Origin: Cryobacterium sp. PH31-O1
GTDB lineage: Bacteria; Actinomycetota; Actinomycetes; Actinomycetales; Microbacteriaceae
Direction: 5' to 3'
Assembly: GCF_030063455.1 (NCBI RefSeq)
Contig: NZ_JASITB010000006.1
Coordinates: 62,001-126,000, forward strand
Length of the DNA stretch: 64,000 nucleotides
Within the stretch, counting starts at the first letter, position 1. Every line of letters starts with the position of its first letter. The notes beneath the pieces are model-generated. The model saw nothing but the letters and a program-made list of their open reading frames with translations, had not been told where the DNA came from and searched no databases. The position numbers and the translations under genes are program-made. Positions 16,830 to 26,114 of this stretch are shown here, piece after piece.

Positions 16830-18041
16830 CTACGGCGCCACCCGATACCGGGTGAGCATCCCGGCCGTGATGTGGTCGTTGACGTGGCAGTGGAACAGCC
16901 AGGTTCCCTCGTCGTCGGGCACCATGTCGGCGATCATCATGCTGGCCGGCAGCAGGCTGACCACGTCGGTGCGCATACCGAGGGCAACGACAGTGTTGCC
17001 GTGCCAGTGCGGCGTGTGCAGGTCGACTTCGGTGCCCATACCCATGAGATACCAGCGCACCCGCTTTCCCTTCTTCACCGTCATCGAGGCCAGCGGCTGG
17101 TTGCCGTAGACATATCCGTTGACGGTATGCATAAGGTTGCTCTCCTCGAACTCCTCGCTGGCCGGATCGACGCTCGCCGGATCGGTCGCAAACCGTTCAA
17201 TGTTGCGGGCCAGATAGGGGCTGGCGTTCTCGTCGCTGACCTTGAACTGCACAAACAGTTCGCGGTCGACGTCGATCGGGGTACCGTCGGCTCGGGCGGA
17301 TCCGGCGCGGGTGATCACCATCGGACCGACCAGTCCGGCGTAGTCGTCGGCCACCTCATCGGTGTGGGCGTGGTACATCCACATCACCGAGCTGCCGTCC
17401 ATCGGACCAGGGCCAGCTCGCTCGGGCACCTGGTAGGTGTAGGTGTAGACGCCGCCGGGCGGCACCGCGTCATCCGCTTTGGCCGCACCGGTCGTGCCGT
17501 CGGCATAGGGCGCACCCTCACTGCTCTTGGTGTAGAAAACACCGTGTACGTGCACGCTCGACGGACGGTCGAGGTTGTTCTTGAACACCACCTTGATGGT
17601 GTCGCCGACGACGCCGCGAATGATCGGGCCGAGCATGCCGAGGTGCGCGTCGGATCTCGGGCGCGGCTTGAGCCAGCTGAAGCTCGCATCGGTGTAGGCC
17701 CGATACAGCGACTTGATGTAGGTGCTGCCGATGCGGTCGGGTCCCTGCTTGGTGAACACGTCGGCGGTCTCGTCGAACGCCGCGCCGGTGATCTCGTTGC
17801 GGCCAGAGGGGGCGTAATTCCAGTCCACCTCGTCGGCGCCGATGAAATATGTGCGCGTCTGGGCGACGTAACCGGTGCCGGATTGCAGGGTCGCGATGGC
17901 CGGGGCGCCGAGCACCCCAGACAACACCAGAACGATGGTGCCGCTCAGCGCGGCGGCCACGACCACGCCGAACGGCCACCGGCGCCGGGGATGGCTGTTG
18001 GCTCGGTGGCGCGGCCGGAGGGGTACTGCGATCTCGACCAT
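16830..18041 (-). CDS. Two-domain multicopper oxidase
   Basis: A 403-residue exported multicopper oxidase. After a basic N-terminus there is one hydrophobic segment (about residues 25-48) serving as signal anchor or signal peptide. All four copper-binding motifs are present: HVHGVF, MWMYHAHTD, HTPHWHGN and HCHVNDHITAGM, the last with the type-1 Met ligand. The DWNYAPSG start and LKPRPRSDAHLGMLGPIIRG segment resemble the ceruloplasmin/hephaestin-like lineage rather than laccase or CueO. ATG at 18041 has GAGGAG upstream. Likely roles are oxidation of Cu(I), Fe(II) or phenols at the cell surface. It is divergent from tspO. Confidence 0.9.
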   Translation of the reverse strand: MVEIAVPLRPRHRANSHPRRRWPFGVVVAAALSGTIVLVLSGVLGAPAIATLQSGTGYVAQTRTYFIGADEVDWNYAPSGRNEITGAAFDETADVFTKQGPDRIGSTYIKSLYRAYTDASFSWLKPRPRSDAHLGMLGPIIRGVVGDTIKVVFKNNLDRPSSVHVHGVFYTKSSEGAPYADGTTGAAKADDAVPPGGVYTYTYQVPERAGPGPMDGSSVMWMYHAHTDEVADDYAGLVGPMVITRAGSARADGTPIDVDRELFVQFKVSDENASPYLARNIERFATDPASVDPASEEFEESNLMHTVNGYVYGNQPLASMTVKKGKRVRWYLMGMGTEVDLHTPHWHGNTVVALGMRTDVVSLLPASMMIADMVPDDEGTWLFHCHVNDHITAGMLTRYRVAP

Positions 18042-18178
18042 GTTGACTCCTCGTTCGAGCTGGGCGCACCGGCTGGCCACGCCCCAACACCGGCACGGTA
18101 TCGCCTGCACCTTGCAGAAAAGTTGCGGTTCACCGGGGTAAATCGTGCAATGATCAGGCCAACAGACAGGAGCTACCG

Positions 18179-19024
18179 GTGAGCAACTCTTCGACTGGCC
18201 GATCGGATCGGCTGCGCCAGATTGTGGTGATCAGCAGCGCGACCTTTGCAGTGATCGGTTCGTTCGTGGGGTCAGGCGCCGCGGGGGGAACGCCGATCAC
18301 CGAGGCGTCGGGCGGCGCGCTCGCCGCCGACGCCACCCTGATCGCACCGGGTGGGCCGGCCTTCGCCATCTGGACCCCGATCTACCTCGGACTGGTCGGC
18401 TACGCCGTGTGGCAGGCGTTGCCAGCCCAGAAAGCGGATGCCCGCCAGCGGCGGCTCGGCTACCCGATCGCGCTGTCGCTGGTGCTGAACGCCTTCTGGA
18501 TTCTCAGCGTGCAGTTCGACCTTCTCGCGCTGAGCGTTCCCGTCATCGTCGCCCTGCTCGTGGTACTGGTGGGGTTCTTTCGGTTGGTGTTGCGCTCACC
18601 GCCCAGAAATCTCGTCGAAACGATTCTCGTCGACGGTACGATGGGACTGTACCTCGGCTGGGTCAGCGTTGCGACGGCGGCGAATATCGCGGCCGTGCTG
18701 GTGACGGCCGGTTTCACCGGGTTCGGTCTGGATCGGGATATCTGGGGTGCGCTCGTGATCGCGCTGGCCGGCCTGGTCGGTATCGGTCTCGCCGCCTACG
18801 GTCGGGGGCGATGGGCGCCCACGGCGGCGCTCGCTTGGGGGCTCGCCTGGGTGGCGGTGGCCCGACTCACCGGCCCCGCCCTGTCAACGCCCACCGCGGT
18901 CGCGGCGATTGTCGCGGTGATCGTGGTGGTCGCCGTCACCATCCGCGCCCGTGTACGACGTGACTCCCACCGTTCCAACCCGCCAGATGACACCCGAAAA
19001 CTGGAGACGCCCCATGAACTTTGA
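18179..19024 (+). CDS. TspO/MBR-family tryptophan-rich membrane protein
   Basis: A 281-residue integral membrane protein related to TspO/MBR (tryptophan-rich sensory proteins), here in a long form with about eight hydrophobic helices. Family features include GPAFAIWTPIYLGLVGYAVWQ, LNAFWILSVQFD and GLYLGWVSVATAANIAA. TspO proteins bind porphyrins and are linked to tetrapyrrole and stress signalling; the role of the long actinobacterial forms is unknown. GTG at 18179 follows AGGAGC. The last 11 bases overlap the next gene, so the two are translated as an operon. Confidence 0.85.
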   Translation: MSNSSTGRSDRLRQIVVISSATFAVIGSFVGSGAAGGTPITEASGGALAADATLIAPGGPAFAIWTPIYLGLVGYAVWQALPAQKADARQRRLGYPIALSLVLNAFWILSVQFDLLALSVPVIVALLVVLVGFFRLVLRSPPRNLVETILVDGTMGLYLGWVSVATAANIAAVLVTAGFTGFGLDRDIWGALVIALAGLVGIGLAAYGRGRWAPTAALAWGLAWVAVARLTGPALSTPTAVAAIVAVIVVVAVTIRARVRRDSHRSNPPDDTRKLETPHEL

Positions 19025-19520
19025 TTGGGAATTCAATGGCCTGCCGCTGCACGTTCTGATCGTGCACGGCGTCGTGATCGTCGTGCCGCTGGCCGCGCTG
19101 TGCGCGGTGCTCACGGCTTTCTGGCCGGCCGCCCGGCGGCGGCTGGGCGTTGTGACGCCCCTCGTCGCCTTTGCGGCGCTCGTGCTGGTGCCGGTGGCGG
19201 TGCAGGCGGGCGAGTGGCTGCAGTCGCGCATCGTCAATGTCACCCCACTGTTGGGCACGCACACGTCGCTCGGCAAGACGATGCTCCCGTGGGTGATCGC
19301 CCTGTTCCTCGCGGCCGCACTGCAATGGTTCTGGTACCGCTATATCGCCGCTGAGGGCGCCCGTTTCGCATCCGCTTTGCCGACCCGCACGGGGCGTCGC
19401 GCGGCGACCGTCGTGCTCGACCTGGTCATTCTGGCGAGCGCGACCGGTGCGGTGGTGACCGTCGCGCTCATCGGGGAGTCGGGTTCACGAGCCGTTTGGA
19501 CCGGCCTCTTCACCTCGTGA
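19014..19520 (+). CDS. DUF2231-family membrane protein
   Basis: A 168-residue membrane protein with four predicted helices. The N-terminal GLPLHVLIVHGVVIVVPLAA fits the DUF2231 family, in which a conserved His pair faces the membrane; function is unknown, though such proteins often accompany haem or redox genes. The ATG at 19014 is preceded by GGAGACG and lies inside the end of the tspO-like gene (11-base overlap), indicating coupled translation. A strong hairpin terminator follows 4 bases after the stop. Confidence 0.85.
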   Translation: MNFDWEFNGLPLHVLIVHGVVIVVPLAALCAVLTAFWPAARRRLGVVTPLVAFAALVLVPVAVQAGEWLQSRIVNVTPLLGTHTSLGKTMLPWVIALFLAAALQWFWYRYIAAEGARFASALPTRTGRRAATVVLDLVILASATGAVVTVALIGESGSRAVWTGLFTS

Positions 19521-19524
19521 AGAA

Positions 19525-19550
19525 GGGTGCCGCACCGAAGTGCGGCACCC
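19525..19550. terminator. Bidirectional hairpin terminator
   Basis: GGGTGCCGCAC (19525-19535) pairs perfectly with GTGCGGCACCC (19540-19550) around a CGAA tetraloop, followed by TCCTT. It lies between the convergent DUF2231 and FHA genes and can serve both. Confidence 0.85.
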
Positions 19551-19570
19551 TCCTTCGGCGGCGTGGTGGC

Positions 19571-20515
19571 TCAGGCGCGCTTCCGAGGCGGCTGCGGCTT
19601 TTGCACGGCCAGTTCGCCGCCGACGCGACCGCCGAACGGGCGGCCGTGGTCGGCGAACTCCTCGCGAAAGTAGCCCATGCGCCACGGGCCCATTTCGAGC
19701 CGCGAGCCGGTGCGCAGAATCTGCCCATCGCCGATGCTGCGGCCGTCTTCGGCCGGCCGGGAACTTCCGGCCACCTCGCCGATGGCGAACAAGCGGTACT
19801 CATCGTTGTCATCGTGGCGGATCTCGGCGTGCAGGGGCTTTAATCCGGGTAGTTGCAGGTCCGCTTCCGGTGACGACCCAATCGTGGTCGTGCCCCGCAA
19901 CAGGTTGAATTCCCGGGGCATCTGCCCGTTCCAGTTCTCCGACCCCACGACGAAGATGAGGCGTGGTCGCCCGCTTCCCGGCGTGTAATGCGTCGTAGTG
20001 ACCTTCCGTCGGCTGCGCCGGTCGAAGGTCGGTGCGAGGGGGAACACGGTCGACGGCGGAAGCGGAATGGCCACCGGCATCCGTGCCTGACCGCGCAGGC
20101 GCGCCTGCACGAGCGGTCCCAGGGCATTTCGCGACCCGAGCACAATGTGCGGCGACCTCGTCACGAGCCGTTGCGTGACGGATGCCTGAACGTCGCCCAG
20201 GCGGGCGATCAGCCCGACCGGCCCGGTGATGGATACGGTCAGTTTTCGGGCAGCCAGCTCCGCAGCGAGCGCCCGCAACGGTTCCAGGTTGAGTGCACGG
20301 CCCTGCACGAACATTTCCGGGTTGCTCGTGTAGATGGTCACGTCGGTTCCGTCAGCCGTGATTGTTCCCTGCATCGTGTCGGTGGGCCCAAAAGAATCCC
20401 CGGTGGAACCGTCAGAGGATCCTACAGACGCGACCGATGGTTCCTCCAGGGAGAACGCCAGGTCGATGTGCAGGCCAACGGACGGGCCCGTGGGCGCGCT
20501 CGCGGAGGAGCCCAC
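19571..20515 (-). CDS. FHA-domain protein
   Basis: A 314-residue protein with a C-terminal forkhead-associated (phosphothreonine-binding) domain at about residues 195-290: FNLLRGTTTIGSSPEADLQL, GLKPLHAEIRH and DEYRLFAIG match the family GSS..D..L..HAEI pattern, with GDGQILRTGSRLEMGPWRMGYFREE at its end. The N-terminal 130 residues look like a separate alpha/beta domain (VTIYTSNPEMFVQG; KLTVSITGPVGLIARLG) of unknown role. Start is GTG at 20515, two bases after the stop of the small upstream gene, so the two form an operon. A role in Ser/Thr kinase signalling is an inference from the FHA domain. Confidence 0.85.
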   Translation of the reverse strand: MGSSASAPTGPSVGLHIDLAFSLEEPSVASVGSSDGSTGDSFGPTDTMQGTITADGTDVTIYTSNPEMFVQGRALNLEPLRALAAELAARKLTVSITGPVGLIARLGDVQASVTQRLVTRSPHIVLGSRNALGPLVQARLRGQARMPVAIPLPPSTVFPLAPTFDRRSRRKVTTTHYTPGSGRPRLIFVVGSENWNGQMPREFNLLRGTTTIGSSPEADLQLPGLKPLHAEIRHDDNDEYRLFAIGEVAGSSRPAEDGRSIGDGQILRTGSRLEMGPWRMGYFREEFADHGRPFGGRVGGELAVQKPQPPRKRA

Positions 20516-20517
20516 GA

Positions 20518-20790
20518 TTAGCCGCGGAACGGATCGGAGCCGAGAGATTTCTCGTCACTCGTGGTGACCCGCAGGGTGCCGTTGAGCTTCCACACGGCGC
20601 GGGGCGCATCGGGGCCGATATCGCGTGGAACCTCGACGACCATGTCAATGAAGCTGTAGTTGATGGCTGCACCCTTACCGGTGAGATACGACCACATTTC
20701 CTGGCCGAGATCGGCCCAGTCCTTGATGGTGTGTTCCTCATCGCTGGCGCCAGTTTCGACGTTTCCCAGGTAAGTCTGTCGTTCGGTCAC
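20518..20790 (-). CDS. Conserved hypothetical protein, 90 aa
   Basis: A 90-residue acidic soluble protein of unknown function (about residues 45-75: INYSFIDMVVEVPRDIGPDA then WKLNGTLRVTTSDEK). No motif is recognised. Two bases separate its stop from the GTG of the FHA gene, so a functional link is likely. ATG at 20790 has GAAGGACTCC upstream on the minus strand. Confidence 0.75.
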   Translation of the reverse strand: MTERQTYLGNVETGASDEEHTIKDWADLGQEMWSYLTGKGAAINYSFIDMVVEVPRDIGPDAPRAVWKLNGTLRVTTSDEKSLGSDPFRG

Positions 20791-20943
20791 GGTGGAGTCC
20801 TTCTTCGTCGCACGCAGGGGTGTTGGCGGGGTATTCAGGAGGATTCCCCCGATCGGTTCCGCACCTGGATGGATGCCTACCGATTTGCCTAGCTTAGTTA
20901 TCTAGTTGCGACGGGTAAAGGTTTATGCCGAACTCTGCTGCTC

Positions 20944-21222
20944 CTATTCGGCGTCGAGATCGGTCTCGAGAATTTTGACGAGCGAGTCGAGGGCCTCGTC
21001 GGCACCCTCGCCGTCGGCGCGCAGCACGACGGTATCGCCGTTCGAAGCGCCCAGGCTCATGATCGAGAGGATGCTCGACGCATCCATGGCGTCCTCGGCG
21101 GGTTCACCGGCCATGGCGATGGTGACCTCGAGGGGCAACTCGCCGACGGCGGCGACAAAAATACCGGCGGGGCGGGCGTGCAGGCCAACGCGGCTGGCAA
21201 TGACGGCGGTTCGTTCAGACAT
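20944..21222 (-). CDS. ptsH: Phosphocarrier protein HPr
   Basis: A 92-residue HPr of the phosphoenolpyruvate sugar phosphotransferase system. The phosphorylated His15 lies in GLHARPAG and the regulatory-site region SSILSIMSLG (Ser46 area) is present. ATG at 21222 follows CTGGAGGATCCC; the ten extra codons of the open frame are not needed. It is the last gene of the leftward fruR-fruK-fruA-ptsI-ptsH group, 40 bases after ptsI. Confidence 0.96.
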   Translation of the reverse strand: MSERTAVIASRVGLHARPAGIFVAAVGELPLEVTIAMAGEPAEDAMDASSILSIMSLGASNGDTVVLRADGEGADEALDSLVKILETDLDAE

Positions 21223-21261
21223 GGGATCCTCCAGGGTAGGCAGTGGGTACAAAGTGGCAGG

Positions 21262-22992
21262 TTACAAACCCAGCGTATTAAGTATGGGGAGTTTTTCGCG
21301 AACGATGCGGCGGGCATCCGTTGCGGAATTTGCCGTCAGGGCCAGCGCGGCCAGTTGCTGCGCCTCGGGGAGGGTCACGCTGGCAAGGACGGCGGCGACA
21401 GCCGATAGGGCCCTGGCGGTCATCGACAGGGAGGAAACGCCGAGACCGACCAGCACAACGGCGAGGGCAGGGTCGGCCGCGGCCTCGCCGCAGACACCGA
21501 CCGGCTTGTCGTGGCCCTGGTCGTGCGACCCGGCAACGGTCAGCCGAATCAGCTGCAACACGGCGGGCTGCCACGGGGTGTTGAGGGCCGCAAGCGGGCC
21601 GAGCTGGCGGTCGGCCGCCATGGCGTACTGGGTGAGGTCGTTGGTGCCGAGGCTGACGAAGTCCACGTGTTCGAGAATGCTGGACGCGGTCAGTGCAGCC
21701 GAGGGAACCTCGACCATGACGCCGGGCGTCGTGAGGCCGGCGGCCGCACAGAGTCCGGCGAAGTGCTCGGCCTCCTCGGCGGTCGAGATCATCGGGGCCA
21801 TCACCCAGACCTGGGCTTCGGTGTCATCGGCGGCCTGCGCGATGGCTTCGAGCTGACGTTCAAGCACACCGGGGGAGGTGAAATCGGTGCGGTAGCCGCG
21901 CACGCCGAGAGCCGGGTTCGGCTCGGAGGCATCCGTCAGAAAGGGCAGGGGCTTGTCGGCGCCGGCGTCGAGGGTGCGCACGACAACTTTCTTGCCGGGA
22001 AAAGCGTCGAATACGCCGCGGTAGGCCTCGACCTGTTCGGTAATGGTGGGCTCGGTGTCGCGTCCGAGGAAACAGAACTCGGTGCGCAGCAGCCCGACCC
22101 CCTGGGCGCCGGCCGCCGCGGCCTTCACCGCGTCCTTCGCGCCGCCAACGTTGGAGAGCAGGGGAACGAGGTGTCCGTCCTGGAGGCGCCCGGTGCCGTC
22201 GAACACCGCGAGGGCTGCAGTCGTCGTTTCCCAGGCTTTAGCGAGAGCGACTTCGTCGGTGCCGGGGTCGACTCGAATGGTGCCGGCGGCCCCGTCAACG
22301 AAGATAACGGTGCCGTCGCTGAGGCCGTCAACCCCGGCGGCGGCGACTACGGCCGGCAGCCCGAGGGCGCGGGCAATGATGGCCGTGTGGGATTGCGGTC
22401 CGCCGCTCGAGGTGACCAACGCGAGCACCTTGGCCGGGTCGAGGGTGGCGGTGTCAGCCGGCGCGAGGTCCTCACCGACCAGAATAAACGGGGTATCGGA
22501 ATACGGGATGCCGGGGGCGGGAACGCCACGCAGCTCGGCGACGATGCGGCTGCGCACGTCGAGCACGTCGGTCGCGCGCTCGGCCATGTAACCGCCGAGG
22601 TTGTGCAGCATCTCAGCCACCGACGCCGCCGCGTCCCAGATGGCCCGCTCCGCCGAGGCGCCGTTGGTAATGAGCTTCACGGCGGCCTTGACCAGCATTG
22701 GGTCGTTCGCCATCAGTGCCGTGGCCTCGAGCACCTCCCGGCCGGCGCCCGAGGCGCCGACCGAGCGGGCGGTGAGATTGGTCTGCACGGCTTTAGCGGC
22801 GGCGCGCAGGGCAATGGATGCGTCCTCCGGCGCGGTTCCTTCGGCCAGGCGCTCGCCCACCGCGGGCTCCTGGACGGCTTGGGGCATCACCAGGATGGAA
22901 CCGATGATACGACCGGGGCTAACGCCGACTCCGGAGAAGGTGCGGCCGGTTTCGGCCTGGTCGGAACTGGCCTTGCCTGAAAGCGTTTGCAC
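21262..22992 (-). CDS. ptsI: Phosphoenolpyruvate-protein phosphotransferase (PTS enzyme I)
   Basis: A 576-residue enzyme I that takes phosphate from phosphoenolpyruvate and passes it to HPr. The active-site His is in SSGGPQSHTAIIARALGLPAVV (about residue 199), the PEP-binding barrel has GLLRTEFCFLGR, and the C-terminal signature PGVMVEVPSAALTASSIL and LGTNDLTQYAMAADR is intact. I choose GTG at 22992 because AGGACGATC gives a good ribosome binding site and the length fits; the open frame reaches an ATG at 23022. It sits between fruA and ptsH. Confidence 0.96.
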   Translation of the reverse strand: MQTLSGKASSDQAETGRTFSGVGVSPGRIIGSILVMPQAVQEPAVGERLAEGTAPEDASIALRAAAKAVQTNLTARSVGASGAGREVLEATALMANDPMLVKAAVKLITNGASAERAIWDAAASVAEMLHNLGGYMAERATDVLDVRSRIVAELRGVPAPGIPYSDTPFILVGEDLAPADTATLDPAKVLALVTSSGGPQSHTAIIARALGLPAVVAAAGVDGLSDGTVIFVDGAAGTIRVDPGTDEVALAKAWETTTAALAVFDGTGRLQDGHLVPLLSNVGGAKDAVKAAAAGAQGVGLLRTEFCFLGRDTEPTITEQVEAYRGVFDAFPGKKVVVRTLDAGADKPLPFLTDASEPNPALGVRGYRTDFTSPGVLERQLEAIAQAADDTEAQVWVMAPMISTAEEAEHFAGLCAAAGLTTPGVMVEVPSAALTASSILEHVDFVSLGTNDLTQYAMAADRQLGPLAALNTPWQPAVLQLIRLTVAGSHDQGHDKPVGVCGEAAADPALAVVLVGLGVSSLSMTARALSAVAAVLASVTLPEAQQLAALALTANSATDARRIVREKLPILNTLGL

Positions 22993-23103
22993 GATCGTCC
23001 TCGATTCCTTATTGCCCACCATTCGGCTGGCGTTACTGTACTGCGGTAGTGCGCAACTGCGTATCGGTGTGGGCGGCTAACCCGCGCGGCTGGACCGGTT
23101 GGG

Positions 23104-25116
23104 CTACGCGTTGACCAGCTCCGCTGCGGGGGACTCAACCGGGCGCTTCCGCACGGCGTAACGCTTGAGGCCGACGACCGCAAACGCCGATACCACTGTA
23201 CCGATCACGATGGCGAGCAGGAACAACCAGAAGTTGTCGATCGCGAAGAACACGAACACTCCGCCGTGCGGCGCCTTACTCGTGATGTTCCAGGCCATCG
23301 ACAGCCCGCCGGTGACCGCGGCGCCGAGCATGGCGGCCGGAATCACTCGGAAGACGTCGGCCGCTGCGAACGGTATGGCACCCTCGGAGATGAACGAGGC
23401 ACCGAGCAGCCAGGCCGCTTTGCCGTTCTCCCGCTCGGCCAAACTGAACAGCTTCTTGTCGATCACGGTGGCCAGGGCCATCGCGAGCGGCGGCACCATA
23501 CCGGCAGCCATGACCGCGGCCATGATCTGCCACGGTGCCTGGTTTGCGAGGGTTGCTGTGCCGAGGCCGGCGACAGCAAAGGCGTAAGCGACCTTGTTGA
23601 CCGGGCCGCCGAGGTCGAAGGCCATCATGAGGCCCAGGATGACACCGAGAATGACCGCGGATGCTCCGGTCATGCCGTTCAGCCAATCGCCCAGACCCAC
23701 AGTCAGCAGGGCGATGGGCCCGCCGAGCACGATGAACATCAGGCCGGAAGCGACGATGGAGGCGACCAGGGGAATGATCACGACGGGCATCAGGCTGCGC
23801 AGCCAGCGCGGAACGTTGAGCCTGGCGAAGCTAGCCGCCACGACGCCGGCGAGCAGGCCACCGACGATACCGCCGAGGAACCCGGCACCCATGAACCCAG
23901 CGACGGCGCCGGCGACGAAGCCCGGTGCGATGCCAGGCCGGTCGGCGATGGCGAAAGAGATGTAGCCGGCCAGCGCGGGAACCAGGAAGCCCATCGACAG
24001 GGCACCGATCTTGAAGAAGACCGCCCCGAGGTAGATCAGCATGCCGCCCTCAGGCAGGTTAAACAGGCTGTTCTGAAGCACGACGACATCGGCGACCTTG
24101 GTGATCTCGTAGCCGCCGAGCAGAAAGCCGAGGGCGATGAGCAGACCTCCACCGGCGACAAACGGAATCATGTAGCTGACACCGGTGAGCAGCGCACGCT
24201 TGAGCTTCTGGCCCAGATGCTCGCTCTTCTCGTCCGACGCACCATTGAGGTCGACAGTGCCGCTGACTCGACGGGCGTTCGGGTTGATCGCGGCGGCGAG
24301 GGCTTCCTCGATCAACCGTGCGGGTTCATCAATGCCGCGCTTGACCGGGGCAGTGATGACAGGCTTGCCAGCGAAGCGTTCCCGGCCGCGCACGTCGACG
24401 TCGACGGCGAAAATAACGGCGTCGGCCGCAGCGATCACGGCGGGGTCGAGCGGGGTGAGGCCGGCTGAGCCCTGGGTTTCGACCTGCAGGTCCACCCCGA
24501 CGGCCTTGGCCGCTGCCACGAGGGAGTCGGCGGCCATGTAGGTGTGGGCGATGCCGGTCGGGCAGGCGGTGACGGCGACAATGCGCTTCATACCGGTTCT
24601 TGCCGGGCCGGTACTGGCATTGGCGGTAGCCGCTGCGCCAGCCTGTGCGCCGGCGGGAACCGCTGCCGGGGCGACGACGTTGTTGACGAGTTCCACAATC
24701 TGCTGGGTGCTCGACGCATCGCGCAGGGCTTGGGTGAAATCCTTCTTCATGAGCGACCGGGCCAGCTTGGCCAGAATCTTCAGGTGCTCCTGGTCGGCGC
24801 CGTCAGGTGCCGCGATGAGAAAGACGAGGTCTGCCGGGCCATCCGTGGCGCCGAAGTCCACCGGGCTCGACAGCCGGGCCAGAGCGAGGGTGGGCTCCCG
24901 CACGGCCGTTGAACGGCAGTGCGGAATAGCGAGGCCACCCGGGATTCCGGTGGCGGTCTTCGCTTCGCGGGCGAGAGCATCCGCGTACAGGGCGTCGATC
25001 TCGGTGGCTCGACCCGACGCGACGACGAGCTCGGCCAGGCGCCGGATAACGTCTTTCGGCTCGGTCCCGAGATAGGTGTCCAGAGCAACAAGCTCCGGGG
25101 TAATCAGTGCACTCAC
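23104..25116 (-). CDS. fruA: Fructose PTS transporter, fused EIIABC
   Basis: A 670-residue fructose-specific PTS permease with domains in the order IIA-IIB-IIC. IIA has its phospho-His66 in GGLAIPHCRS; IIB (about residues 175-280) has the phospho-Cys in VTACPTGIAHTYMAADSL; IIC (about 305-650) is the membrane channel with PFVAGGGLLIALGFL and MAFDLGGPVNKVAYAFA. It imports fructose as fructose 1-phosphate. Start GTG at 25116 overlaps the fruK stop by four bases. An alanine-rich linker separates IIA from IIB. Confidence 0.96.
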   Translation of the reverse strand: MSALITPELVALDTYLGTEPKDVIRRLAELVVASGRATEIDALYADALAREAKTATGIPGGLAIPHCRSTAVREPTLALARLSSPVDFGATDGPADLVFLIAAPDGADQEHLKILAKLARSLMKKDFTQALRDASSTQQIVELVNNVVAPAAVPAGAQAGAAATANASTGPARTGMKRIVAVTACPTGIAHTYMAADSLVAAAKAVGVDLQVETQGSAGLTPLDPAVIAAADAVIFAVDVDVRGRERFAGKPVITAPVKRGIDEPARLIEEALAAAINPNARRVSGTVDLNGASDEKSEHLGQKLKRALLTGVSYMIPFVAGGGLLIALGFLLGGYEITKVADVVVLQNSLFNLPEGGMLIYLGAVFFKIGALSMGFLVPALAGYISFAIADRPGIAPGFVAGAVAGFMGAGFLGGIVGGLLAGVVAASFARLNVPRWLRSLMPVVIIPLVASIVASGLMFIVLGGPIALLTVGLGDWLNGMTGASAVILGVILGLMMAFDLGGPVNKVAYAFAVAGLGTATLANQAPWQIMAAVMAAGMVPPLAMALATVIDKKLFSLAERENGKAAWLLGASFISEGAIPFAAADVFRVIPAAMLGAAVTGGLSMAWNITSKAPHGGVFVFFAIDNFWLFLLAIVIGTVVSAFAVVGLKRYAVRKRPVESPAAELVNA

Positions 25117-26114
25117 TGGGCATCCTCCTTTGGATGTGTGGCCAGTACCGGCCGTGGGGCCGGTTCTGGGGCAAGGACCGTCACGGTGACGGCGCCGGGG
25201 TTGGTTTGGTGCAGGGCAGGAACAGTGGAACCGGGTAGGGAAGCTGCGGCGGCGCCGTGGGCGGCCGCCTGCCGCAGACAGTCGGGCGCGCTCGCTCCGG
25301 CATTGCTCTGCAGCAGATAGCCGGCCAGCGCCGAGTCGCCGGCGCCGACAGTGCTGACGGCGATCATCGGGGCAGTGGTGGCGAGCCAGCTGCCGCCAGC
25401 GGTGACGAGCACGGCGCCCTTCGCGCCGAGAGTGGCAAGCACGGCGCCGACGCCGCCCTCAATGAGAACGCGAGCCGCGTCGACGACGAGATCGGGGTTC
25501 GCCTCGAGCGTGTCACCGTCGAAGAGCCCGCTCAGCTCGGCGAGTTCCTCACCGTTGGGCTTGAGCAGATCGGGGTGGGCCAGCGCGGCGGCGGCGAGCG
25601 GGCCGCCGGAGGAGTCCACGGCGACTCTCGGTGCGCGGCTTCCGAGTCTGGCGCGCAGCTCGCGAATGATCCGGGCATAGAAGTCGTCTGGCACGCCGGG
25701 CGGCACCGATCCGGCCAGAACGAGCCAGCTTGCGCCGACGGACTGTTCCAATACCAGGGCGACGAGGGCGTCCTGCTGGTCGAGGCTGAGCGCCGGGCCG
25801 GGCTCGTTGAGCTTCGTCGTGGTGCCGTCGGGTTCGGTGATCGCGACGTTGCTGCGAAGCGGCGCTCCGATCGGTAGGGCGAGATGGGGAATGTGATGGC
25901 TGCTCAGGGCGAGCAACACCGGGTCGTCGGCGTCTCCGGGCAGGATAGCGAGGCTGCTGATTCCGCTCGCTTCGAGAGCGCGGCAGATGTTGACGCCCTT
26001 TCCGCCTGGCTCGCCGTGGGCGGCGACCGCACGCTGCACCTCGCCGCGCTCGAGCGGGCCGGCCAACTCAATGGTGCGGTCGAGGCTCGGGTTGGGGGTC
26101 AGGGTAACGATCAT
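25113..26114 (-). CDS. fruK: 1-phosphofructokinase
   Basis: A 333-residue PfkB-family sugar kinase that converts fructose 1-phosphate into fructose 1,6-bisphosphate. Present are the N-terminal TPNPSLDRTIEL, the first PfkB motif GEPGGKGVNICRAL, KPNGEELAELSG and the C-terminal catalytic motif VSTVGAGDSALAGYL with the Asp base in GAGDS. It overlaps fruR upstream and fruA downstream by four bases each (ATGA/GTGA type), indicating tight translational coupling. Confidence 0.95.
   Translation of the reverse strand: MIVTLTPNPSLDRTIELAGPLERGEVQRAVAAHGEPGGKGVNICRALEASGISSLAILPGDADDPVLLALSSHHIPHLALPIGAPLRSNVAITEPDGTTTKLNEPGPALSLDQQDALVALVLEQSVGASWLVLAGSVPPGVPDDFYARIIRELRARLGSRAPRVAVDSSGGPLAAAALAHPDLLKPNGEELAELSGLFDGDTLEANPDLVVDAARVLIEGGVGAVLATLGAKGAVLVTAGGSWLATTAPMIAVSTVGAGDSALAGYLLQSNAGASAPDCLRQAAAHGAAAASLPGSTVPALHQTNPGAVTVTVLAPEPAPRPVLATHPKEDAQ

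Noticed and set aside
21511..22980. 489-codon open frame antisense to ptsI
   Set aside because: Shadow frame; Gly-rich translation with no recognisable motif.
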